Below are positions 1 to 6,000 of a stretch of 8,535 nt of DNA, one piece after another. A program made the translations under genes and the position numbers. Numbering within the stretch: the stretch's first letter is position 1; every line of letters begins with the position of its first letter. Source of the stretch: Allobosea sp. (GTDB lineage: Bacteria > Pseudomonadota > Alphaproteobacteria > Rhizobiales > Beijerinckiaceae); the NCBI GenBank assembly GCA_021732895.1, contig JAKFWE010000436.1:1-8535 (forward strand), read 5' to 3'. The notes beneath the pieces are model-generated. The model worked only from the letters and a program-made list of their open reading frames with translations, was not told where the DNA came from and did not search any database.

Positions 1-191
1 AGATCCATCAGCCGGCGCGGGTGCATTGGGGCCGCCACGACCCGATCCTGAAATCGGCCTGGGCCTCGTTCGTGCCTGAGCATTTCGACGAGGTGGAGGT
101 GAGCTTCTGCGAGAGCGCCGGGCATTTCGTGCATGTCGAGGCGCCGGACGAGGCGGCGAGGGTCTTCGCCGAGGTTTTCGGAGCGGCCTGA
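1..191 (+). CDS. alpha/beta hydrolase, C-terminal fragment (5' end outside window)
   Basis: Only the last 62 residues are present, read from base 3 to the TGA at 189-191; the start lies upstream of the window. The fragment carries the closing part of an alpha/beta-hydrolase fold. The segment VHWGRHDPIL places the usual catalytic acid at residue 13 of the fragment. The segment SAGHFVHVEAPDE places the catalytic histidine at residue 41. The 28-residue spacing and the phrase GHFVH-EAP are typical of the haloalkane dehalogenase / epoxide hydrolase / general esterase branch. The nucleophile elbow is not in view, so the substrate cannot be told. The gene ends 486 bp before the helicase, so the two are unlikely to share a transcript. 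The family call is fairly sure; the function is unknown. Confidence 0.8.
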   Translation, partial: IHQPARVHWGRHDPILKSAWASFVPEHFDEVEVSFCESAGHFVHVEAPDEAARVFAEVFGAA

Positions 192-233
192 GCGCCTGAT
201 CGTGCCGCGATGGCGCACCGCCGTTGCCGCGCA

Positions 234-248
234 GGCGCCGCCGGCGCC
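234..248 (+). terminator. possible weak terminator hairpin after the hydrolase gene
   Basis: GGCGCC (234-239) and GGCGCC (243-248) are separated by GCC and can form a 6-bp stem about 40 bases after the hydrolase stop codon. No T-run follows, so this is not a canonical rho-independent terminator. It may only reflect base composition. Confidence 0.25.
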
Positions 249-302
249 ATCGCGGCCCGGCGCCGCTCCTCGAAACCGGGCCGGCGCCTGGGCGGCCAAA
301 GC

Positions 303-354
303 GGGAACCCGACGAATCAAGCGATTCGTGCCCGGTTCGTTCGCGACCGGTCCC
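303..354. repeat. imperfect palindromic element, copy 1
   Basis: The element contains the exact dyad CGAATC (313-318) / GATTCG (323-328) and looser outer arms GGGAACC (303-309) / GGTCCC (349-354). Bases 320-347 match 555-582 at 24 of 28 positions, in direct orientation. Similarity resumes further on: both copies are followed by TTAAC (360-364 here) and then TCGCCGCC. This looks like one of two diverged copies of a REP-like or regulatory element. Confidence 0.55.
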
Positions 355-527
355 GAATGTTAACCCGCCTCGTCGCCGCCTCTCGTTTCCCGGCAGGAAA
401 GCCTTAAGTTGGTTTGGGTCGGGCGCCGGCGGCGAGGTTCACGTCCGGCGCGAGCAAGGGCTGGTCATGTCGCGGGTGCGATTCAAGATATGGTGGCGTG
501 TGAGGCTTTGGCCTCGACATCTTGCCG

Positions 528-589
528 GGAACGAATCCCGATTCCGCGCGAGTCAGCGATTCGGGCCTGCTTCGTTCGAGACTCGTTCC
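528..589. repeat. imperfect palindromic element, copy 2
   Basis: Outer arms GGAACGAATC (528-537) and GACTCGTTCC (580-589) are inverted repeats with one mismatch in ten. An inner dyad CGAGTC (549-554) / GACTCG (580-585) competes for the same right arm. The 28-bp block 555-582 is the partner of 320-347. Five GANTC sites fall inside the element, several of them in the arms themselves. The element ends about 90 bp before the helicase start, so it could act in the promoter or leader of that gene. Confidence 0.55.
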
Positions 590-677
590 ATCGCTTAACG
601 TCGCCGCCGCGTCCTGGCTCAGGACGGGACTTCCGCGATGGAGGTCCCGTCGGGGCGGGCGCGCCGGCAGGATATGA

Positions 678-3600
678 TTGGTCGCGTTCTTGATCGCTCC
701 CCGCGCCTTGCCCCGCTCCGTCCGCGCCAATGGCGTGAGCGCGGTCCTGGGACCGACCAACACGGGCAAGACCCATCTCGCGATCGAGCGCATGGTCGCC
801 TATCCGACGGGCATGATCGGCCTGCCGCTGCGTCTGCTGGCGCGCGAGGTCTATCAGCGCGTCGTCGAGAAAGCCGGGGTCGAGGCGGTCGCGCTCGTCA
901 CCGGCGAGGAAAAGATCAAGCCGGCGCGCCCGCGCTTCTGGGTCTGCACCGTCGAGGCGATGCCGCGCGACCTCGCGGTCGATTTCGTCGCGATCGACGA
1001 GATCCAGCTCGCCGCCGATCTCGACCGCGGCCATGTCTTCACCGACCGGCTCCTGAACCGGCGCGGCCGCGCCGAGACCATGCTGATCGGAGCGGGCACG
1101 ATGCGCCCGCTGATCGAGCAGCTCATGCCCGGCGTGCATGTCGTGACGCGGCCGCGCCTGTCGCAACTCCTCTTCGCCGGCGACCGCAAGATCACGAGGC
1201 TGCCGCCGCGCTCGGCCATCGTCGCCTTTTCGGTCGAGGAGGTCTACGCCATCGCCGAGCTGATCCGCCGGCAGAAGGGCGGGGCCGCCGTGGTGCTCGG
1301 GGCGCTCTCGCCGCGCACCCGCAACGCGCAGGTCGAGATCTACCAGTCGGGCGACGTCGATTATCTCGTCGCCACCGACGCGATCGGCATGGGGCTCAAT
1401 CTCGACGTCGATCATATCGCTTTCGCCGCCGACAAGAAATTCGACGGCCACCAGTTCCGCAAGCTCAACCCGGCTGAGTTCGGCCAGATCGCCGGGCGCG
1501 CCGGACGGCATCTGCGCGACGGGACCTTCGGCACGAGCGGGCGCTGCCCGCCCTTCGAGGCCGAGCTGGTCGAGGCGATCGAGGACCATCGCTTCGAGCC
1601 GGTCAGGCAGTTGCAGTGGCGCAACAGCGATCTCGACCAGCGCTCGGTGCAGGGCCTGCTCGATACGCTGAACCTGCAGCCGGGCGAGCCGGGACTGACC
1701 CGCGCGCTGATCGCAGAAGACCAGACGACGCTGGAAATCCTGGCGCGCGACGCGGACATCAGGGCGCTGGCGCAGGGGCGGCCGGCGGTGGAGCGGCTCT
1801 GGGAGGTCTGCGGGCTGCCCGACTATCGCAAGATCGCGCCGCAGCAGCATGCCGATCTGGCGACCACGCTCTATCTGCGCCTGATGCGGCACGACCGCCT
1901 CGATCCGGGCTGGTTCCAGACGCAGCTCGCGACGCTCGACCGCACCGATGGCGAGATCGACACGCTCTCGGCCAGGATCGCGCAGGTCAGGACCTGGACC
2001 TTCGTGGCGAACCGTCCGGACTGGTTGCCCGATCCGGAGCATTGGCAGGGGGTGGCGCGTCTAGTAGAGGACAAGCTGTCGGACGCTTTGCACGAGAGGC
2101 TCGCCAGCCGTTTCGTGGATCGGCGCACGAGTGTGCTGATGCGTCGTTTGCGGGAGAATGCGATGTTGGAGGCCGAGGTCACCACGGCGGGCGACGTGCT
2201 CGTCGAGGGCCAGCACGTCGGAATGCTGCTGGGCTTCCGCTTCACCGCTGACCCGAAGGCCGGGGGGCCGGAGGCGAAGGCGCTCAACATGGCGTCGATG
2301 AAGGCGCTGGCGAGCGAGATCGAGGCGCGCGCCGCGCGCGTCGCGCTGGCGGGCGACGACGCGTTCGTGCTGTCCCATGACGGGCTGCTGCGCTGGATCG
2401 GCGAGCCGGTGGCGCGGCTCGTGGCCGGCGAAAAGGCGATTGCGCCGCGCCTGCGCCTTCTTGTTGAAGAGCACCTCAGCGGACCGGCGCGCGAGCAGGT
2501 CGAGGCCCGGCTGAACCTCTGGCTGAAGAACCATGTCACCCGTCTGCTCGGACCGCTGCAACTGCTCGAGGACGCGACGGCGCTGACCGGCATCGCGCGC
2601 GGCATCGCCTATCAGGCGGCGGAATCGCTGGGCGTGCTGGAGCGCGCCAAGGTCGGCGAGGAGATGAAGACTCTCGATCAGGAGGGGCGCGCCGCGCTGC
2701 GCAATCTCGGCATCCGCTTCGGCGCCTTCCACCTTTATGTTCCGGCCCTGCTGAAGCCGGCGCCGCGCGCGCTCGCAGCCCAGCTCTGGGCGCTCAAGCA
2801 TGGCGGCCCGGACCTGACGGGGCTGGACGACATCGCCCATCTCGCAGCGTCCGGCCGCACGTCCTTCCCGGTCGACAAGGCGATTCCGAAAGGTCTCTAC
2901 CGCGCCGCCGGATACCGCGTCTGTGGCGAGCGGGCCGTGCGCGTCGACATCCTGGAGCGGCTCGCCGACCTGATCCGCCCCGCCATCGCCTATCGGCCCG
3001 GCGTCTCGCAAGGGAGCCCGCCTGTCGGCGCGGCCGACCAGGACGGTTTCGTGGCGACAGGCGCCATGACGTCGCTGGTCGGCTGCTCCGGCGAGGATTT
3101 CGCCTCGATCCTGCGCTCGCTCGGCTATGTCTCGGTGAAGCGCGCCGGCCCGGCGATCACCGTGGCGCTGGCCCTGCCGCCCGAGCCGAAGGCCGGGCCA
3201 GTCGCGGCCGAACCGCCGTCCGGCGCTGACGGCGCCGCCGCGATGCCGAACGCCGTCATCGAGGCGGATTTGGCGACCGCATCGCCTGAGAACGATGGAG
3301 CGATCACGGAGCCGGCCAGGTCCGCCGAACCGGGCGATGCGCCCTCGGAAGCAGCCGCGCCCGAAACGCCGGATGCGCCGATCCTGACCGAGGACGAACT
3401 CGCGTCCGAAGCGGCGCCCGGCCCGGATGCGGCGCCAGCTTCGGATGGCGAGGCGTCGATCGAGCCCGTTCCCGCCGACATGATGTCCACGCCGGGCGTC
3501 GCGGAGCCCGACGCGCCGCTCCCGGCCGCCTCCGCCGAGCCCGAGCTGATCGAGGTCTGGCGGCCGCATCGCCATCAGGGCGGGCGCAGGCCGGAGCAGG

Positions 3601-4058
3601 CGGGACGCGGCTCCCGTGATGGTGCGCCGGGCGAACGCCAGCCCGGCGGACGGCGCGGCGACAGGCCCGGCCGCGGCGGGCGCCCCGACGATCGCCGGCG
3701 CGACAGCGCGCCGCCCCAGCCTGCCGTCGCGGCCGATGCCGCGCCCGCAACCGATGCCACCGCCGGCGCCCGTCCGGACCGGCCGCCGCGTCGCGACGAG
3801 CGGCCACGGCATGGCCCGCCGCGCGGCGATGGCCCGGCGAAGGGGAGCGGCGACGGCCGTGCGCAGGACGGGCGCGGAGCGCGCCCCGACTTCAAGCGCG
3901 ACGGCAGGCCCGGAGGCGCGCGTCGCGATGATCGTGGCGGCGGCGAGCGTTTCCAGCAACCGGTGCGTCCGCGCCCGGCCGAGCGCGAGCCCGACCCGGA
4001 TTCGCCCTTCGCCAAGCTCGCTGCGCTGAAAGCGCAGCTCGAAGGGCGAAAATCCTGA
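678..4058 (+). CDS. SUV3-like superfamily 2 RNA helicase with acidic and Arg/Gly-rich tail
   Basis: The 1126-residue product is a predicted cytoplasmic ATP-dependent RNA helicase related to mitochondrial SUV3, a partner of exoribonucleases in RNA turnover. Visible motifs are Walker A GPTNTGKT (25-32), the DEIQ box (107-110), ATDAIGMGLNL (232-242) and motif VI QIAGRAGR (270-277). A helical SUV3-type region runs to about 490 and a conserved, unassigned region to about 825. Residues 830-955 are Ala/Pro/Glu/Asp-rich, then comes ELIEVWRPHRH (956-966). Residues 967-1105 are rich in Arg, Gly and Asp, and the protein ends in SPFAKLAALKAQLE. The start is inferred: a TGA at 675-677 closes the frame, TTG 678 is the first possible start, and AGGA (669-672) lies 5 bases before it. 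Later starts at TTG 690, TTG 708 or GTG 735 would still keep Walker A. The S4 gene follows after 65 bp, probably co-transcribed. The helicase family is sure; the RNA targets are unknown. Confidence 0.9.
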   Translation: MVAFLIAPRALPRSVRANGVSAVLGPTNTGKTHLAIERMVAYPTGMIGLPLRLLAREVYQRVVEKAGVEAVALVTGEEKIKPARPRFWVCTVEAMPRDLAVDFVAIDEIQLAADLDRGHVFTDRLLNRRGRAETMLIGAGTMRPLIEQLMPGVHVVTRPRLSQLLFAGDRKITRLPPRSAIVAFSVEEVYAIAELIRRQKGGAAVVLGALSPRTRNAQVEIYQSGDVDYLVATDAIGMGLNLDVDHIAFAADKKFDGHQFRKLNPAEFGQIAGRAGRHLRDGTFGTSGRCPPFEAELVEAIEDHRFEPVRQLQWRNSDLDQRSVQGLLDTLNLQPGEPGLTRALIAEDQTTLEILARDADIRALAQGRPAVERLWEVCGLPDYRKIAPQQHADLATTLYLRLMRHDRLDPGWFQTQLATLDRTDGEIDTLSARIAQVRTWTFVANRPDWLPDPEHWQGVARLVEDKLSDALHERLASRFVDRRTSVLMRRLRENAMLEAEVTTAGDVLVEGQHVGMLLGFRFTADPKAGGPEAKALNMASMKALASEIEARAARVALAGDDAFVLSHDGLLRWIGEPVARLVAGEKAIAPRLRLLVEEHLSGPAREQVEARLNLWLKNHVTRLLGPLQLLEDATALTGIARGIAYQAAESLGVLERAKVGEEMKTLDQEGRAALRNLGIRFGAFHLYVPALLKPAPRALAAQLWALKHGGPDLTGLDDIAHLAASGRTSFPVDKAIPKGLYRAAGYRVCGERAVRVDILERLADLIRPAIAYRPGVSQGSPPVGAADQDGFVATGAMTSLVGCSGEDFASILRSLGYVSVKRAGPAITVALALPPEPKAGPVAAEPPSGADGAAAMPNAVIEADLATASPENDGAITEPARSAEPGDAPSEAAAPETPDAPILTEDELASEAAPGPDAAPASDGEASIEPVPADMMSTPGVAEPDAPLPAASAEPELIEVWRPHRHQGGRRPEQAGRGSRDGAPGERQPGGRRGDRPGRGGRPDDRRRDSAPPQPAVAADAAPATDATAGARPDRPPRRDERPRHGPPRGDGPAKGSGDGRAQDGRGARPDFKRDGRPGGARRDDRGGGERFQQPVRPRPAEREPDPDSPFAKLAALKAQLEGRKS

Positions 4059-4066
4059 CCGGCATG

Positions 4067-4086
4067 CGCGCGCCGACGGCCGCGCG
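4067..4086 (+). other. GC-rich hairpin between helicase and S4 gene
   Basis: CGCGCGCC (4067-4074) can pair with GG (4078-4079) and CGCGCG (4081-4086), with one bulged base at 4080 and a three-base loop. It lies just after the helicase stop and about 25 bases before the S4 gene ribosome-binding site. No T-run follows, so it is more likely an intercistronic RNA stem than a terminator. It may also simply reflect GC content. Confidence 0.3.
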
Positions 4087-4123
4087 AGTTTCGGCGGGGA
4101 TGGGCTGAGCGAAAGGCGGCCGG

Positions 4124-4435
4124 TTGCGCGAGAATCGTCAGCGTCTCGACAAATGGCTCTGGTTCGCCCGCTTCGCGAGGAGCCGCGCCGCCGCCGTGCG
4201 GCTGATCGAGGACGGACATGTCAGGGTCGCCGGCCGCCGCGTCGACAATCCGGCCTTCGGCCTCAAGGTCGGCGACATTCTGACGCTGGCGCTCCCGCAT
4301 GGGACGCCGGTTGTCAGGCTCATCGGCATGGCGGCGCGGCGCGGCCCTTTCGAGGAGGCGCAGCGACTCTATGAGCGGCTGGATCATGGCCCGCGCCCGG
4401 AACCGCCGCTTGCGGACGACGATCCGGCGGGCTAG
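4124..4435 (+). CDS. S4-domain RNA-binding protein (Hsp15/HslR-like)
   Basis: This is a 103-residue protein whose first two-thirds is one S4 RNA-binding domain (about 7-65). It opens with the family signature RLDKWLWFARF and continues with RSRAAAVRLIEDGHVRVAGR and VGDILTLAL. The tail is charged and Pro-rich. Hsp15-like proteins bind structured RNA; E. coli Hsp15 acts on stalled 50S subunits carrying nascent chains, but that exact role here is inference. The start is forced: TGA at 4106-4108 closes the frame and TTG 4124 is the only start codon before the conserved RLDKW segment. AAAGG (4112-4116) sits 7 bases upstream. The 65-bp gap from the helicase suggests one transcript, which fits a shared role in RNA handling. 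Confidence 0.88.
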   Translation: MRENRQRLDKWLWFARFARSRAAAVRLIEDGHVRVAGRRVDNPAFGLKVGDILTLALPHGTPVVRLIGMAARRGPFEEAQRLYERLDHGPRPEPPLADDDPAG

Positions 4436-4471
4436 AGGCGTCGATCGTTTGCATGCATCCGAGTTTCGAGG

Positions 4472-4488
4472 CGGCCGGGCGCCGGCCG
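4472..4488 (+). terminator. possible terminator hairpin after the S4 gene
   Basis: CGGCCGG (4472-4478) and CCGGCCG (4482-4488) form a perfect 7-bp stem with a GCG loop, about 37 bases after the S4 stop codon. There is no T-run directly after it, so intrinsic termination is uncertain. It may separate the helicase-S4 transcript from fdxA. Confidence 0.35.
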
Positions 4489-4572
4489 GGCGGGCGGGTT
4501 CGAGGCGGGCGGCGTCCGGCCTCGCGGAATTTTGTTCTCCGGGACCGGGCTGTGGAAGGTCAGGCTACTCCG

Positions 4573-4594
4573 CAAGGCCCCAAATTCGGCCTTG
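4573..4594. promoter_or_regulatory. inverted repeat overlapping the fdxA -35 element
   Basis: CAAGGCC (4573-4579) and GGCCTTG (4588-4594) are perfect 7-bp inverted arms separated by 8 bases. The right arm overlaps the first three bases of the candidate -35 hexamer (4592-4597). This arrangement suits a repressor or activator site, though an RNA hairpin ending upstream transcription is also possible. No regulator is recognised. Confidence 0.4.
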
Positions 4595-4620
4595 AAAGCC
4601 TCGGCCCCGGGGTCTTTATA
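4592..4620 (+). promoter_or_regulatory. candidate sigma70-type promoter of fdxA
   Basis: TTGAAA (4592-4597) and TTTATA (4615-4620) are separated by 17 bases. A -10 read as TATACG (4617-4622) with a 19-base spacer is an alternative. Transcription would begin near 4627, giving a leader of under 30 bases before the fdxA start. The -35 matches consensus well and the -10 only partly. Confidence 0.4.
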
Positions 4621-4654
4621 CGGCTGGCGAGCGGATCGGGAAGGACTGAACGAC

Positions 4655-4993
4655 ATGACCTATGTGGTCACCGAGAACTGCATCAAGTGCAAATACATGG
4701 ATTGCGTCGAAGTCTGTCCGGTCGATTGCTTCTACGAAGGCGAGAACATGCTCGTCATCCATCCTGACGAATGCATCGATTGCGGCGTCTGCGAGCCGGA
4801 ATGCCCGGCCGAGGCGATCAAGCCCGACACCGAGCCCGGACTGGAGAGCTGGCTGCAGCTCAACACCAAATATGCCGCGAGCTGGCCCAACATCACCCAG
4901 AAGAAGGAAGCGCCGGAGGACGCGAAATCCTTCGACGGCGTCGCCGGGAAGCTCGACGCGCATTTCTCGCCGAACCCCGGCGAGGGCGACTGA
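4655..4993 (+). CDS. fdxA: FdxA-type seven-iron ferredoxin, [3Fe-4S][4Fe-4S]
   Basis: The 112-residue product closely resembles Azotobacter vinelandii ferredoxin I, a soluble low-potential electron carrier. All cluster ligands are present. By analogy with that protein, Cys9, Cys17 and Cys50 bind the [3Fe-4S] cluster, and Cys21, Cys40, Cys43 and Cys46 bind the [4Fe-4S] cluster. Cys12 and Cys25 correspond to its free cysteines. The segments TENCIKCKYMDCVEVCPVDC and HPDECIDCGVCEPECP are diagnostic, and the C-terminal part (WLQLNTKYAASWPNIT) matches this subfamily. I chose ATG 4655 because the protein then begins MTYVVTENC, as family members do, and AAGGA (4641-4645) lies 9 bases upstream; the frame stays open further upstream to TTG 4532, without homology. 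It has a candidate promoter and is followed 383 bp later by carD. The redox partner is not evident. Confidence 0.95.
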   Translation: MTYVVTENCIKCKYMDCVEVCPVDCFYEGENMLVIHPDECIDCGVCEPECPAEAIKPDTEPGLESWLQLNTKYAASWPNITQKKEAPEDAKSFDGVAGKLDAHFSPNPGEGD

Positions 4994-4998
4994 TCCTG

Positions 4999-5010
4999 CC
5001 GCCGCGGCGG
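4999..5010. terminator. GC palindrome after fdxA, possible weak terminator
   Basis: CCGCCGCGGCGG is a perfect 12-bp palindrome starting 6 bases after the fdxA stop codon. Lacking a loop and a T-run, it would make a poor intrinsic terminator. It could stall polymerase or simply reflect composition. Confidence 0.22.
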
Positions 5011-5076
5011 ATCGCCCGCTCCGTTAACCATCCCGCAGCCGGCCCGCGCCGCGACGCGGCGATTCCGCGTTTACCT

Positions 5077-5114
5077 TTGATTCGGCGTGTTTTTTGTGTT
5101 ATGTCCGAGACATA
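5077..5114 (+). promoter_or_regulatory. candidate carD promoter with palindromic operator
   Basis: TTGATT (5077-5082) and TATGTC (5100-5105) are separated by 17 bases that include a T-rich stretch. The -10 forms the left half of the 15-bp palindrome TATGTCCGAGACATA (5100-5114), with perfect 6-bp arms around CGA. A protein bound there would cover the -10 and the expected start of transcription. GATTC at 5079-5083 overlaps the -35 and a second GATTC lies at 5061-5065, so methylation by CcrM could also matter. No binding protein is recognised. Confidence 0.4.
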
Positions 5115-5339
5115 GTCGAATTCGTTCCGCTTGCCCCTGCGAGGTTTCACGAACGGGGCGTCCCCAAGGATGACGAAGGCCTGAGCGTCCGGGAGATGGC
5201 CCGGGTGCATGGGCGTTCGTTCCCTCGGCGACGACAAGGAGCGACCGGCTCGAGGGAGCGCGGCGTGCGGCCTTGTCGGCCTGCGATCGTCGCGTCAGGC
5301 GGAGCGTCTCCGGTCATCCGGCCGGGGAAGAGAACACGA

Positions 5340-5356
5340 GGCCGCGCCCGGCGGCC
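5340..5356 (+). promoter_or_regulatory. hairpin next to the carD ribosome-binding site
   Basis: GGCCGC (5340-5345) and GCGGCC (5351-5356) form a perfect 6-bp all-GC stem with a 5-base loop. It ends 5 bases before the AGGAG sequence at 5362-5366. In the leader RNA this could tune translation of carD. Function is inferred only from position and stability. Confidence 0.35.
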
Positions 5357-5376
5357 CTGACAGGAGTGGTGACGGC

Positions 5377-5973
5377 ATGTCCACGGTGAAGAAAGCTGTT
5401 GTGCGGCAAGGGTTCAGGACGGGCGAATATGTCGTCTACCCGTCGCACGGCGTTGGCCAGATCACGGCCATCGAGGAGCAGGAAGTCGCGGGCTTCAAGC
5501 TCGAGCTCTTCGTCGTCAGCTTCGCCAAGGACAAGATGACGCTGCGCGTTCCCACCGCCAAGGCGGCCAGCGTCGGCCTGCGCAAGCTCGCCGACGCCGA
5601 GAGCGTCGCCAAGGCGCTGCTGACGCTGACCGGCCGCGCCCGCGTCAAGAGGACGATGTGGTCGCGCCGCGCGCAGGAATACGAGGCCAAGATCAATTCC
5701 GGCGATCTCGTCGCCATCGCCGAGGTGGTGCGTGATCTCTACCGCTCCGAGGCGCAGCCCGAGCAGTCCTATTCCGAGCGCCAGCTCTATGAATCCGCCG
5801 TCGATCGCATGATCCGCGAAATCGCGGTCGTCGACGACGTCACCGAGACCGAGGCGCTGAAGAAGATCGAGGCGCAACTCTCCAAGTCGCCGCGCCGGCT
5901 CGCCAAGGGTGAGACGGCCGCCGAAGGCGATGTCGAGGGCGACAATGACGACATCGCGGAGGAGGCCGCCTGA
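5377..5973 (+). CDS. carD: CarD/CdnL-family transcription regulator
   Basis: This 198-residue protein binds RNA polymerase and stabilises promoter open complexes. The N-terminal RNA-polymerase-interaction domain (about 10-65, a Tudor-like fold) contains GEYVVYPSHGVGQI and KLELFVVSF. The helical C-terminal DNA-binding domain (about 70-170) contains the conserved Trp95 in RTMWSRRAQEYE, the residue that wedges into the upstream edge of the promoter bubble in characterised CarD proteins. The last 25 residues are acidic and probably disordered. ATG 5377 is chosen because AGGAG (5362-5366) lies 10 bases upstream and the protein then starts MSTVKK just before conserved sequence. An in-frame ATG at 5209 would add 56 unconserved residues. 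A terminator at 6001-6029 closes the unit. In Caulobacter the equivalent CdnL supports rRNA and biosynthetic gene expression. Confidence 0.93.
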   Translation: MSTVKKAVVRQGFRTGEYVVYPSHGVGQITAIEEQEVAGFKLELFVVSFAKDKMTLRVPTAKAASVGLRKLADAESVAKALLTLTGRARVKRTMWSRRAQEYEAKINSGDLVAIAEVVRDLYRSEAQPEQSYSERQLYESAVDRMIREIAVVDDVTETEALKKIEAQLSKSPRRLAKGETAAEGDVEGDNDDIAEEAA

Positions 5974-6000
5974 GGCGACCTTTTCCTCTTGCGCGAAATC

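Larger units (their letters stand above)
192..677. other. long intergenic region with palindromes and GANTC cluster
   Basis: No ORF in these 486 bases looks like a protein; those that occur are arginine/proline-rich products of GC-rich DNA. The region holds a GC-rich dyad soon after the hydrolase gene (234-248), two related imperfect palindromes (303-354 and 528-589) and eight GANTC sites (first bases 314, 323, 480, 533, 540, 550, 558, 580). The helicase promoter should lie here, but I could not find a convincing sigma70 -35/-10 pair or an EcfG-type GGAAC-N16/17-CGTT pair. Confidence 0.7.
4994..5376. other. long fdxA-carD intergenic region / carD leader
   Basis: These 383 bases contain a 12-bp GC palindrome right after fdxA (4999-5010), two GATTC sites (5061 and 5079), a candidate promoter with a palindrome over its -10 (5077-5114), several short GC-rich dyads, and a stable hairpin just before the carD ribosome-binding site (5340-5356). 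The carD frame is open back to ATG 5209, but that stretch does not resemble the conserved CarD N-terminus and lacks a good ribosome-binding site. The likely 5' untranslated leader is about 265 bases. Confidence 0.55.

Noticed and set aside
192..677. Chromosome replication origin in the GANTC-rich gap
   Set aside because: No DnaA boxes or AT-rich unwinding tract were seen, and the usual alphaproteobacterial origin neighbours (hemE, parAB, maf) are absent.
483..2042. Long open frame on the - strand (519 codons) opposite the helicase
   Set aside because: Its product is Arg/Asp/Ala/Leu-rich with no recognisable motif and lies in a frame shadow of a clearly real gene; long antisense frames are expected at this GC content.
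2061..3959. Second long - strand open frame (632 codons) opposite the helicase C-terminal half
   Set aside because: The composition is low-complexity Arg/Gly/Ala, mirroring the tail-coding DNA on the other strand, with no motif or ribosome-binding site seen.
4532..4654. N-terminal extension of FdxA to TTG 4532
   Set aside because: The added residues would cover the candidate promoter and are not found in FdxA proteins, which begin at the MTYVVTENC segment.
5101..5115. Four-codon mini-ORF (ATG TCC GAG ACA TAG) before carD
   Set aside because: It coincides with the candidate -10 and palindrome, would lie at or before the transcription start, and has no ribosome-binding site.
5209..5376. N-terminal extension of CarD to ATG 5209
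   Set aside because: The added 56 residues do not resemble CarD, no good ribosome-binding site precedes 5209, and AGGAG supports ATG 5377.
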